The translations under genes were made by a program, and so were the position numbers. Shown here piece after piece: positions 11,123-17,580 of a stretch of DNA of 17,580 bases (its first letter is position 1; each line of letters opens with the position of its first letter). The notes below the pieces were generated by a model that saw nothing but the letters and a program-made list of their open reading frames with translations, was not told where the DNA came from and made no database searches. This DNA is from Eggerthellaceae bacterium (GTDB lineage: Bacteria; Actinomycetota; Coriobacteriia; Coriobacteriales; Eggerthellaceae). The stretch lies in assembly GCA_017533165.1 (NCBI GenBank), contig JAFXIM010000178.1, positions 1 to 17,580 of the forward strand, read 5' to 3'.

Positions 11123-12643
11123 CTACATTTTGCGCTGCATGAGTCTGTTTACGGCGTTGAGGTAGGCCTTGGTGGACGATACGATGATGTCGCCATCGGA
11201 GCCACGGCCGGTAAACACCTCGCCGTTAGCAGCTTTCACGCGAACCGTAACCTCGCCGAGAGCGTCGATGCCTCGGGTGATTGACTGAACCGAGAATTCG
11301 GACAGGTCGTTGTCGACGCCAACGATCTGATCAATGGCCTTGTAAACCGCATCGATCGGACCCGTGCCCCATTCGCAGATGGTGGTCTCGTTTCCTTCGA
11401 CGTCTCTCAACGTTACAGTGGCGGTGGGTTTGAGCGGGAAGCCGCAGCTTACCTGAACGCCTGTAAGAGTGAACAGAGCTCCCTCTTCGCGTTCGCGCTC
11501 ACTCACCAAGCTCTGGAGGTCCTCATCGTAGACCTCCTTCTTCTTGTCAGCGATGTTGAGGAAGGCCTCGTAGAGGCGATCGAGCTCTTCGCCTTCGAAC
11601 TCATAGCCCAATTCCTCCAGACGATGCTTAAGGGCTGCGTGGCCGCTGCGGGCGGTAAGTACGATCTGGCTTACGCCGGCACCTACCTCGGCGGGATCGA
11701 TGATTTCGTATGTATCGCGCTTTTTCAGCACGCCATCTTGGTGGATGCCGGAAGAGTGCGCGAAGGCATTTGCGCCAACAATCGCCTTGTTAGCCTGAAC
11801 GTTCATGCCGGTGATCGAACTTACGAGGCGGCTTGCCTTGATGAATTCGCGTGTGTTGATATCCGTGTGAGCGTTAAGCTCCTCGCCATGCATGCGGATG
11901 CCCATGACCACTTCTTCCATGGCCGTGTTTCCCGCGCGCTCTCCTAGGCCGTTTATGGTGCATTCAACCTGCGTCGCTCCGTTTCTGACCGCTGCGAGGG
12001 CCAGGGCGGTGGCCATGCCCAGGTCGTTGTGGCAGTGTGCAGAAACGGTCACGTTTTCGATGCCGCGAACGTTTTCCATGAGGTAGGCGATGCGCGCGCC
12101 GAATTCCTCTGGCAGCGAATAACCCGTGGTGTCGGGGATGTTTACCACCGTTGCCCCGGCGTCTACGACGGCCTGGATGACTTTGGCGAGGAAAGCGTAA
12201 TCGGAGCGACCTGCGTCCTCGGCGTAGAACTGCACGTCATCCACATAGCGTTTTGCATATTTAACGGCGTGAACCGCCCGTTCGATGCACTGATCCTCGG
12301 TGATGCGCAGCTTGTCATGCATGTGGCTCGGAGATACGCCGATTCCGGTGTGGATGCGGGGGCGCTTGGCATACTTAAGGGCCTCGGCCGCTACGTCGAT
12401 GTCTTTCTCGACGGCGCGTGTGAGGCCGCAGACTACGGCATCTTCGCCAGCAAGCTCGGCAATGCGGCGAACGCTTTCGAAGTCACCGGGGCTCGAGATG
12501 GGGAATCCCGCTTCGACGACATCGACGCTCAAGCGCAGCAGCTGTCGGGCGACGACAAGCTTTTCCTCGGTGTTCATGGATGCGCCGGGGGATTGCTCTC
12601 CGTCTCGTAAGGTTGTATCGAAGATGTGGATCTTGCGGGTCAT
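11123..12643 (-). CDS. leuA: 2-Isopropylmalate synthase
   Basis: LeuA condenses acetyl-CoA with 2-oxoisovalerate, the first committed step to leucine. The 506-residue product has [12 protein letters not shown] (9-20, metal ligand Asp14), HCHND (His203, His205) and GLGERAGN (Asn239), matching E. coli ligands Asp14, His202, His204 and Asn238. The C-terminal regulatory domain is complete (about 390-506), so leucine feedback inhibition is likely. I chose the ATG at 12643 because AGAAGGAA lies 6 nt upstream and homology begins at once; the reading frame stays open to 12805 but overlaps ilvN. It is the third gene of ilvB-ilvN-leuA, 55 nt after ilvN. No ilvC lies between, unlike the common ilvBNC-leu order. 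The stop is TAG. Citramalate synthase is a less likely reading. Confidence 0.95.
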   Translation of the reverse strand: MTRKIHIFDTTLRDGEQSPGASMNTEEKLVVARQLLRLSVDVVEAGFPISSPGDFESVRRIAELAGEDAVVCGLTRAVEKDIDVAAEALKYAKRPRIHTGIGVSPSHMHDKLRITEDQCIERAVHAVKYAKRYVDDVQFYAEDAGRSDYAFLAKVIQAVVDAGATVVNIPDTTGYSLPEEFGARIAYLMENVRGIENVTVSAHCHNDLGMATALALAAVRNGATQVECTINGLGERAGNTAMEEVVMGIRMHGEELNAHTDINTREFIKASRLVSSITGMNVQANKAIVGANAFAHSSGIHQDGVLKKRDTYEIIDPAEVGAGVSQIVLTARSGHAALKHRLEELGYEFEGEELDRLYEAFLNIADKKKEVYDEDLQSLVSEREREEGALFTLTGVQVSCGFPLKPTATVTLRDVEGNETTICEWGTGPIDAVYKAIDQIVGVDNDLSEFSVQSITRGIDALGEVTVRVKAANGEVFTGRGSDGDIIVSSTKAYLNAVNRLMQRKM

Positions 12644-12698
12644 GGGTTTTCCTTCTTTTGAGGGACTGCGAGGCCAAGGGAGATAGAAGCGCGGTCTA

Positions 12699-13190
12699 TT
12701 AGATCTTGGTGTTGCGCGACATCGCGATGAGGCCCGTTCGGACGGTCTCCTTGATGCCGTAGGCGCGGAATAGATCCTCGATACCGGAGAGCTTGGCCTC
12801 GTCACCTGTCACTTCGATGGTAAGCGAGTTGCGACCGACGTCAACAATGTTTGCACGGAAGATATTGGCGAGCTCTATGATCTCGCTTCGACGCTCAGGA
12901 GTGGCGTTGACCTTGAACAGGGCAAGCTCGCGCTCGATAGAGTCGCCTTTGGTCAGGTCGGTGATCTTGTGAACGCTGATGAGCTTGTGGAGCTGCTTGG
13001 TGATCTGCTCGAAGGCAACGGCATCAGCGGTCACAATGGCGGTGATGCGAGACATCGTGGGATCTTCGGTCGGGCCGACCGAAAGCGACTCGATGTTAAA
13101 ACCACGGCGCGAGATCAGGCCGGTAACGCGGGAGAGCACGCCGGGTTTGTTCTCGACGAGGATGGAGAGCACATGCTTGGTATTCATCAT
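12699..13190 (-). CDS. ilvN: Acetolactate synthase small (regulatory) subunit
   Basis: IlvN binds the catalytic subunit IlvB, raises its activity and makes it sensitive to valine. The 163-residue length is typical. An N-terminal ACT domain (about 5-80) contains [18 protein letters not shown] and RRGFNIESL. Gly17 and Asn32 align with Gly14 and Asn29 of E. coli IlvH, residues needed for valine binding, so feedback control is probably retained. The C-terminal half (about 85-163) matches the ALS small-subunit C domain. The first ATG overlaps the ilvB stop as ATGA, so translation is coupled to ilvB. A second ATG follows directly and could be used instead. It is followed by leuA in the same operon. 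Confidence 0.95.
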   Translation of the reverse strand: MMNTKHVLSILVENKPGVLSRVTGLISRRGFNIESLSVGPTEDPTMSRITAIVTADAVAFEQITKQLHKLISVHKITDLTKGDSIERELALFKVNATPERRSEIIELANIFRANIVDVGRNSLTIEVTGDEAKLSGIEDLFRAYGIKETVRTGLIAMSRNTKI

Positions 13191-15070
13191 TCGTCCTCAT
13201 CTTCTTCGAAGTCGTCTTGCACGTTGTCATTGGTGAGATCGGGCATGTTGGAGCGTACGGCACCGACTGCAACATCGATGGCGCCCACCACATCATCGAT
13301 ACCGCTGCCCGGCGCCACCATGGGGTATACGTTTTGGTCGCGCGAAATGGCCACGTCAAGCAGGAAGGGGCCGGGGCAGGCGATCATGCGGGCTATGGCA
13401 CAAGCTACGTCTTCGGGTTTCTCTACGCGCTCGGCTTGCCAGCCGTAGGCGTCGGCGAGCTTCACGAAGTCGGGATTTGCGGCAAGCTGAGTTGATGAGT
13501 AGCGCTCGTCGTAGAACAAACGCTGCCACTGATGCACCATGCCGAGGCAGCGGTTGTCCATGATCATGACCTTGACGGGGACGCCGTTGATGCCGGCAGT
13601 TGCCATTTCCTGGCTGTTCATCTGGAAGGATCCGTCGCCGGCAACGCAGACCACTGTTTTATCGGGGTTGGCGATAGCGGCTCCAATGGCGGCGGGGAAG
13701 CCGAACCCCATGGTTCCTAAGCCGCCGCTTGACAAAAAGCTGCGCGAGCATTCTCGGTCGATGAACTGGTGCGCCCACATCTGATGCTGGCCAACTTCGG
13801 TGGCCACGATGGATTGGTGCGGGTCAAGCTGGGAAGACAGCTCCTTCATGACCAGCTCGGGGACGATATCGTCGGGCGTGTCGCCCACGTTGGGGTGGTA
13901 GAAGGGATAGCGCTCGCGCCAACTTGCGATGGTCTCAAGCCATTCGTCGGTGCGCGGCGTGCAGCCTTCCTTCTCCAGCAGCTCGATCAGTCCCTCGAGC
14001 ACGCCTTTCAGATCGCCCACGATGGGAACACGTGCGGGCAAAATCTTGCCAATCTCGGCGGGGTCGATGTCGATGTGAATGATCTTGGCATGCGGGGCGA
14101 ATTCGGAAAGGCGTCCCGTAACGCGGTCGGAGAAGCGTGCGCCTGCCGCAATGAGCAGATCGCACTCGGTGACGGCAAGGTTGGAGTATTTCGCGCCATG
14201 CATGCCGACGGGGCCTAGGTTGAGGGGGTGGGATGCCGCAAGAGAGCCCTTGCCCATAAGCGTGGTCACGGCGGGAATGCGCATAAGGTCGATGAGTCTT
14301 ACCAGCTCATCGCTGGCATCCGAGATGCCCACGCCGCCGCCAACGCAAAGCAAGGGGCGCTCCGCCTGGGCGATAAGCTTGCAGGCCGCGCGGATCTGCT
14401 TGGCGTTGCCGCGATAGGTGGGTTTGTACGAGGGCAGGTTAACCTCGTCAGGGTATTCGAACACCATGCTTGCGCCCGCTAAGTCGGAGGGCACGTCAAT
14501 AAGCACCGGTCCGGGACGCCCCGTGACGGCGATGTGGAAAGCCTCGCGGAAGGTTGCGGTGAGCTCATCGGTGGATTGGAGCAGGAAACTGTGCTTGACT
14601 ATGGGCATGGTGATGCCCACGATATCGGACTCCTGGAAAGAGTCGGTTCCGATGACTGCTCGTGGCACCTGGCCGGTGATCACCACCAAAGGAACGCTAT
14701 CCATGTAGGCGGTTGCGATGCCGGTAACGGTGTTGGTTGCGCCCGGGCCGCTGGTCACCACGACCACACCGGGCCTGCCGGTGGATCGGGCGTAGCCGTC
14801 TGCCATATGAACGGCACCTTGCTCGTGGCGTGCGAGCACGTGCCTTATCTGGGTGGAGTCGTAGAGCGCATCGTAGATCTTGAGCGCCTGGCCTCCGGGA
14901 TAGCCGAAAATGACGTCGACGCCTTCCGCCTCAAGCGAGGCTACGATAGCCTGTGCGCCGAGCATGCGCTGCCCCTGCTTGGCCGTCCTGCTGCCCAAAC
15001 CCCGGGGCGCGCCCATGATGGCTGCGCTACGTCTGGTCTCGGCGGCGCCTTCCCTGCTTCTCTTCGTCAT
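13187..15070 (-). CDS. ilvB: Acetolactate synthase large (catalytic) subunit
   Basis: IlvB is the TPP-, FAD- and magnesium-dependent enzyme that makes acetolactate or acetohydroxybutyrate, the first shared step to valine, leucine and isoleucine. The 627-residue product has FGYPGG (55-60), the TPP-activating Glu83 in RHEQGAVHMADG, and the TPP motif from GDG (478-480) to DN (505-506). The start ATG has AAGGGGG about 10 nt upstream. The frame is open back to a GTG at 15214, but that would run through the leader terminator, so it is rejected. About 35 basic, poorly conserved residues precede the usual MLGAQAIVASLEAEG beginning. The C-terminus is a very acidic tail (DDFEEDEDE) whose codons carry the ilvN ribosome-binding region. 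The gene ends in TGA, the only TGA among the 13 complete genes here. Expression is probably set by the attenuator upstream. Confidence 0.95.
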   Translation of the reverse strand: MTKRSREGAAETRRSAAIMGAPRGLGSRTAKQGQRMLGAQAIVASLEAEGVDVIFGYPGGQALKIYDALYDSTQIRHVLARHEQGAVHMADGYARSTGRPGVVVVTSGPGATNTVTGIATAYMDSVPLVVITGQVPRAVIGTDSFQESDIVGITMPIVKHSFLLQSTDELTATFREAFHIAVTGRPGPVLIDVPSDLAGASMVFEYPDEVNLPSYKPTYRGNAKQIRAACKLIAQAERPLLCVGGGVGISDASDELVRLIDLMRIPAVTTLMGKGSLAASHPLNLGPVGMHGAKYSNLAVTECDLLIAAGARFSDRVTGRLSEFAPHAKIIHIDIDPAEIGKILPARVPIVGDLKGVLEGLIELLEKEGCTPRTDEWLETIASWRERYPFYHPNVGDTPDDIVPELVMKELSSQLDPHQSIVATEVGQHQMWAHQFIDRECSRSFLSSGGLGTMGFGFPAAIGAAIANPDKTVVCVAGDGSFQMNSQEMATAGINGVPVKVMIMDNRCLGMVHQWQRLFYDERYSSTQLAANPDFVKLADAYGWQAERVEKPEDVACAIARMIACPGPFLLDVAISRDQNVYPMVAPGSGIDDVVGAIDVAVGAVRSNMPDLTNDNVQDDFEEDEDE

Positions 15071-15141
15071 GATGTGTATGCCCCCTTGTCTGATTGAGCT
15101 CTGCGGCCCATCAGGCAGCACGTTCACCCGAAAACAAAAAA

Positions 15142-15168
15142 TCCTGCTGCAAGTAGCTTGCACCAGGA
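15142..15168 (-). terminator. Intrinsic terminator in the ilvB leader (attenuator)
   Basis: Read on the minus strand, TCCTG-G-TGCAAG, loop CTA, then CTTGCA-G-CAGGA forms an 11-bp stem with one G-G mismatch, followed at once by TTTTTT (15141-15136). It ends 65 nt before the ilvB ATG, so it would stop transcription before the operon. A premature terminator in this place is the mark of an attenuator. Confidence 0.8.
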
Positions 15169-15240
15169 CCTGGAATGCGGAAAGGCCATCTGCCGCTAGG
15201 GCGGATGCTTGCACGACATTGACGGAGTCGCCGGTTCGAC

Positions 15241-15249
15241 GCTACTTGC
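15241..15249 (-). promoter_or_regulatory. Antiterminator segment in the ilvB leader
   Basis: Minus-strand GCAAGTAGC is exactly complementary over 9 nt to GCTACTTGC at 15157-15149, which spans the loop and 3' arm of the leader terminator. Pairing of the two would exclude the terminator. The segment contains the TAG stop of the leader ORF, so a ribosome that reaches the stop would mask it and allow termination. Confidence 0.6.
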
Positions 15250-15292
15250 CCCTACGGCCCGGCGGTAAGCCTGCAACCGCAAGTGCGTTCAT
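15242..15292 (-). CDS. Putative ilvB leader peptide (16 aa)
   Basis: This short ORF encodes MNALAVAGLPPGRRGK and ends in TAG. It has three branched-chain codons, Leu4 (CTT), Val6 (GTT) and Leu9 (TTA); TTA is scarce in the neighbouring genes. A ribosome stalled on any of them would leave the antiterminator segment at its stop codon free. There is no good Shine-Dalgarno before this ATG. An in-frame ATG at 15340 would give 32 residues with the same end and is also poorly preceded. Function is inferred from position and RNA complementarity only. The peptide does not have the run of Val/Ile/Leu codons seen in some other bacterial ilv leaders. Confidence 0.45.
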   Translation of the reverse strand: MNALAVAGLPPGRRGK

Positions 15293-15329
15293 GTCAAACT
15301 GCTCGGAGGCCTTTTCGGAACGCCCAACA

Positions 15330-15351
15330 CCGGCTTGCATAACCGCCGGCT
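15330..15351 (-). other. Stem-loop in the 5' part of the ilvB leader
   Basis: Minus-strand GCCGGC and GCCGGT form a 6-bp stem (one G-U pair) around a 10-nt loop. The 5' arm plus loop also contains CCGGCGGT (15349-15342), perfectly complementary to ACCGCCGG (15266-15259) over codons 9 to 12 of the leader ORF. The region can therefore form at least two mutually exclusive folds. Confidence 0.4.
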
Positions 15352-15405
15352 TTCTGTCAGATGGGTTAGCCCCTATTCTTCCTCGTCATAGCATTTGAAG
15401 AATAT

Positions 15406-15443
15406 GAACTTGAGTGAAGTATACGCCTGTTTTGCTCAGGTTC
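15406..15443. repeat. Imperfect inverted repeat across the ilvB promoter
   Basis: GAACTTGAG (15406-15414) and CTCAGGTTC (15435-15443) are inverted repeats matching at 8 of 9 positions, with 20 nt between. One arm overlaps the -35 box and the other the predicted start site. It could be a repressor operator, but one half-matched repeat in an AT-rich promoter may be chance. Confidence 0.3.
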
Positions 15444-15445
15444 AA
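15418..15445 (-). promoter_or_regulatory. Promoter of the ilvB-ilvN-leuA operon
   Basis: On the minus strand TTGAAC (15445-15440), a 16-nt spacer and TATACT (15423-15418) match the housekeeping sigma consensus in 4/6 and 5/6 positions. Transcription would start near 15411, giving a leader of about 340 nt before ilvB that contains the short ORF and attenuator. Confidence 0.6.
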
Positions 15446-15456
15446 GAACGGAAGTG

Positions 15457-15485
15457 TTGAATCCTTGTTTCAAAACCCATATCGT
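15457..15485 (+). promoter_or_regulatory. Candidate leuC promoter (upstream)
   Basis: TTGAAT (15457-15462), a 17-nt spacer and TATCGT (15480-15485) each match the consensus at 4/6. The start would be near 15492, about 77 nt before the leuC GTG. It competes as a call with the extended -10 at 15519-15527. Confidence 0.35.
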
Positions 15486-15518
15486 ATCTCCGAATAATCC
15501 CGGTCTTTTCAAAGCCAG

Positions 15519-15527
15519 TGCTACAAT
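15519..15527 (+). promoter_or_regulatory. Candidate leuC promoter (extended -10)
   Basis: TGCTACAAT is a good extended -10 (TGnTAnAAT) without a recognisable -35. The start would be near 15534, giving a short leader of about 35 nt, with no room for an attenuator like that of ilvB. Confidence 0.4.
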
Positions 15528-15568
15528 CGAGCCGCTTTGTTGCCGTTCCGTGTGGAAAAGGAGTTGTC

Positions 15569-16834
15569 GTGGCAAGACCAATGACGATGGCGGAGAAGAT
15601 ACTCGCCGCCCATGCGGGCTTAGACGAAGTTCAGCCTGGACAATTAATCGAATGCGACCTCGACCTCGTTCTGGCGAACGACGTTACAGCCCCCATAGCC
15701 ATCAAAGAGTTTGGCAAGATCGGTGTCGAGAAGGTGTTCGATCCCACCAAGGTGCTACTTGTTCCAGACCACTACACTCCGAACAAGGACATCAAGAGCG
15801 CCGAGCTCGCAAAGACGGTGCGTGATTTTGCTCGTGCTCAAGGCATCACCCACTACTACGAAGTGGGCTGCGTGGGCGTTGAGCACGCCCTTCTTCCCGA
15901 GCAGGGAGTGGTTGGGGCTGGTGATCTCGTCATCGGTGCTGATAGCCACACCTGCACCTATGGCGCCCTGGGCGCGTTTTCGACCGGTGTTGGCTCTACT
16001 GATGCCGGCGTGGGCATGGCCACTGGCAAGGCTTGGTTCAAGGTGCCGGAATCCATTCTCTTCAAGATCGAAGGTGAGCTTGCGCCGGGTGTGACCGGCA
16101 AGGACGTGATCCTGCACATCATCGGCCTCATCGGCGTTGACGGTGCGTTGTACTGCGCCATGGAGTTTAGCGGCAGCGTTATCTCGTCCATGAGCATGGA
16201 GGAGCGCCTTACCATGTCGAACATGGCCATCGAGGCAGGCGGCAAGGCGGGCCTCATCGCCGTCGACGACGTAACGCGCGCTTACATGGACGGTCGTGTC
16301 GAGCGTCCGTATGTTGAATACCACTCCGATCCGGATGCTGAATATGCGAAGGTTTACGAAATAAACGCCACCGACATTGTTCCCACGGTGGCCTTCCCGC
16401 ACCTTCCCTCCAACACCCGTCCTGTCACCGAGGCCCGCCACATCAACATTGACCAGGCCGTCATCGGAAGCTGCACCAACGGTCGAATCGAGGACATGCG
16501 TCAGGCCGCGGCGGTTTTGCGCGGGCGCAAAGTGCACAAAAACGTGCGCTGCATCATCATTCCCGCCACGCAGCTGGTGTATCGCCAGTGTATGGAAGAG
16601 GGTCTGATGGAGGTTTTCCTTGACGCTAACTGCGCGGTTTCCACGCCCACTTGCGGCCCATGCCTGGGCGGGCACATGGGTTGTCTTGCCGCAGGCGAGC
16701 GAGCCGTTGCCACCACCAACCGCAACTTTGTCGGTCGCATGGGCGATCCCACGAGCGAGGTGTACCTCGCATCTCCGGCGGTTGCTGCGGCGAGCGCCGT
16801 GCTCGGGCGCATTGGTCTTCCCGAAGATCTGTAA
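15569..16834 (+). CDS. leuC: 3-Isopropylmalate dehydratase large subunit
   Basis: LeuC with LeuD isomerises 2-isopropylmalate to 3-isopropylmalate in leucine synthesis, using a [4Fe-4S] cluster. The 421-residue product carries the three cluster cysteines: Cys302 in IGSCTNGR, and Cys362 and Cys365 in [24 protein letters not shown], an aconitase-family motif, is also present. The length is that of the short LeuC group (about 420) and not the 466-residue E. coli type, and it is paired with a short LeuD. This group also contains homoaconitases, but leuA and leuB nearby make isopropylmalate the likely substrate. The start is GTG, with AAAAGGAG 5 nt upstream; the in-frame ATG at 15518 lies at the candidate promoter and lacks a site. 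It ends in TAA, 84 nt before leuD. Confidence 0.94.
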   Translation: MARPMTMAEKILAAHAGLDEVQPGQLIECDLDLVLANDVTAPIAIKEFGKIGVEKVFDPTKVLLVPDHYTPNKDIKSAELAKTVRDFARAQGITHYYEVGCVGVEHALLPEQGVVGAGDLVIGADSHTCTYGALGAFSTGVGSTDAGVGMATGKAWFKVPESILFKIEGELAPGVTGKDVILHIIGLIGVDGALYCAMEFSGSVISSMSMEERLTMSNMAIEAGGKAGLIAVDDVTRAYMDGRVERPYVEYHSDPDAEYAKVYEINATDIVPTVAFPHLPSNTRPVTEARHINIDQAVIGSCTNGRIEDMRQAAAVLRGRKVHKNVRCIIIPATQLVYRQCMEEGLMEVFLDANCAVSTPTCGPCLGGHMGCLAAGERAVATTNRNFVGRMGDPTSEVYLASPAVAAASAVLGRIGLPEDL

Positions 16835-16853
16835 GGAAAGCATGTGATGTTTG

Positions 16854-16888
16854 GGGCTTGTCCGCGAGGCGAAACCGAGGTCAAGCCC
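16854..16888 (+). other. Stem-loop in the leuC-leuD gap
   Basis: GGGCTTG (16854-16860) and CAAGCCC (16882-16888) form a perfect 7-bp stem around a 21-nt loop in an otherwise unexplained 84-nt gap. There is no U tract, so it is not a standard terminator. It may protect mRNA or tune the LeuC:LeuD ratio. The frame of leuD stays open through it, so an extended LeuD start at 16844 or 16847 is an alternative explanation of the gap. Confidence 0.4.
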
Positions 16889-16918
16889 TGCCACCTCAAT
16901 ATGATCGAAAGGATCTTT

Positions 16919-17410
16919 ATGAAGTTCAAAGGAGCAGCGCATCGTTACGGGCGCGATATCGATACCGACGTCATCATTCCGGCACGCTACCTTAACGTGA
17001 CCGATCCCGAGGCTCTTGCCAAGCACTGCCTGGAAGACCTCGACACCAGTTTCGTCGAGCGTGTGCAGGAAGGCGACATTCTTGTGGCCGAGGAGAACTT
17101 CGGCTGCGGCAGCTCTCGCGAGCATGCTCCCATCGCCATCAAGGCGGCAGGCGTGAGCGTGGTCATCGCCAAAAGCTTTGCGCGTATCTTCTACCGCAAC
17201 TCCATCAACATCGGTCTACCCATCATGGAATGTCCCGCCGCGGTTGATGCCATTAAGCAGGGGGATGTGGTGAAGGTCGATGCCGACGCTGGCACCATCG
17301 TGAACGAGACGACGGGCGAGAGCTTCGAAGCCCAAGCCTTCCCGCCCTTCATCTGCGAGATCATTGAGGCAGGCGGTCTCATCGAGCGCACAAAGCGCAG
17401 CTTGGGCTAG
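16919..17410 (+). CDS. leuD: 3-Isopropylmalate dehydratase small subunit
   Basis: LeuD supplies the swivel domain that completes the active site of the LeuCD isomerase. The 163-residue product is the short type that goes with the short LeuC. It begins [20 protein letters not shown], matching the family start, and has the substrate-binding [10 protein letters not shown] motif followed by [12 protein letters not shown] chose ATG 16919, with AAAGGA 5 nt upstream. GTG 16844 or ATG 16847, after AAGGAAAG, would add 24 or 25 unrelated residues and is less likely but cannot be excluded. The stop is TAG, followed after 12 nt by leuB. Confidence 0.94.
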   Translation: MKFKGAAHRYGRDIDTDVIIPARYLNVTDPEALAKHCLEDLDTSFVERVQEGDILVAEENFGCGSSREHAPIAIKAAGVSVVIAKSFARIFYRNSINIGLPIMECPAAVDAIKQGDVVKVDADAGTIVNETTGESFEAQAFPPFICEIIEAGGLIERTKRSLG

Positions 17411-17422
17411 GGGTGGTGCACT

Positions 17423-17580
17423 GTGGCGACTTACAAGATATGCCTGCTTCCCGGTGACGGCATCGGCCCGGAGATCATCGCCGAGGCCGTGAAGGTGATC
17501 GATGCTCTGGGGGAGCGCTACGGCGTTCGCTTTGACTACACCAAGGCCCTGCTGGGTGGTTGCGCTATCGATGCGACGGG
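17423..17580 (+). CDS. leuB: 3-Isopropylmalate dehydrogenase, N-terminal part (cut by window end)
   Basis: LeuB oxidises 3-isopropylmalate with NAD to 4-methyl-2-oxopentanoate, the third step of the leucine branch. Only 52 codons lie in the window. They read [18 protein letters not shown] after the start and then an AVKVIDAL helix, the classic N-terminus of the isocitrate/isopropylmalate dehydrogenase family. The start is GTG with AGGGGTGG about 6 nt upstream, overlapping the end of leuD. LeuB is chosen over isocitrate or tartrate dehydrogenase because of its place in leuC-leuD-leuB; the substrate-specific residues lie beyond the window. Confidence 0.9.
   Translation, partial: MATYKICLLPGDGIGPEIIAEAVKVIDALGERYGVRFDYTKALLGGCAIDAT

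Noticed and set aside
12644..12805. leuA starting at 12805
   Set aside because: It would overlap ilvN by about 100 nt and add a low-complexity Arg/Ser/Pro stretch; the ATG at 12643 has AGAAGGAA and begins at the family start.
15071..15214. ilvB starting at GTG 15214 (48 extra residues)
   Set aside because: The extension would be read through the leader terminator and matches no IlvB N-terminus; ATG 15070 has AAGGGGG upstream.
15196..15219. Second small leader ORF (MSCKHPP)
   Set aside because: It has no branched-chain codons and no ribosome-binding site.
15071..15411. T-box riboswitch in the ilvB leader
   Set aside because: The conserved T-box sequence (AGGGTGGNACCGCG) is absent between the promoter and terminator; a short ORF with complementary segments explains the layout better.
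15755..17125. 456-codon minus-strand open frame opposite leuC and leuD
   Set aside because: It is His- and Val-rich without domains, as expected of the reverse complement of leuC codons.

Overview
The window is a dense stretch of chromosomal core genes from a fairly GC-rich bacterium. The protein families, GTG starts, two-gene transketolase and high-GC codon choice fit Actinomycetota best, most likely class Coriobacteriia (Eggerthellaceae or relatives). This is an inference from the proteins; no rRNA or tRNA is present to confirm it. I see no phage, IS element, CRISPR array or toxin-antitoxin pair, and no sign of recent transfer.

Left half, all on +: secA, prfB, a transketolase split into N- and C-terminal subunits, ftsE, ftsX, a membrane-anchored S41 peptidase of the CtpA/CtpB type, and rnr (RNase R). 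Most gaps are from zero to a few tens of bases, and ftsE/ftsX overlap. Apart from the transketolase pair, this is the old Gram-positive order secA-prfB-ftsE-ftsX-ctpB. The genes serve protein export, translation termination, division and cell-wall regulation, and RNA decay. A 14-bp stem shared by convergent rnr and leuA closes the block.

Right half: branched-chain amino acid synthesis. On - runs ilvB-ilvN-leuA (acetolactate synthase large and small subunits, then 2-isopropylmalate synthase). Diverging on + are leuC-leuD-leuB (isopropylmalate isomerase, then the dehydrogenase, cut by the window end). The two units are separated by a 498-base control region. It holds candidate promoters in both directions and, ahead of ilvB, a leader of about 340 nt. 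The leader has a short ORF, an intrinsic terminator, and a 9-nt segment at the short ORF's stop codon that is exactly complementary to the loop and 3' arm of the terminator. This looks like ribosome-mediated transcription attenuation. IlvN keeps the residues equivalent to the valine-binding Gly and Asn of E. coli IlvH, and LeuA keeps its C-terminal regulatory domain, so enzyme feedback probably operates too.

The most unusual signals are the ilvB attenuator and a possible link between two others. The release factor 2 has SPT where SPF is canonical in the stop-codon-reading tripeptide, and only one of the 13 complete genes ends in TGA (7 TAG, 5 TAA). That one TGA is fixed by the ATGA overlap of ilvB with ilvN. 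I found no wholly new gene system here.
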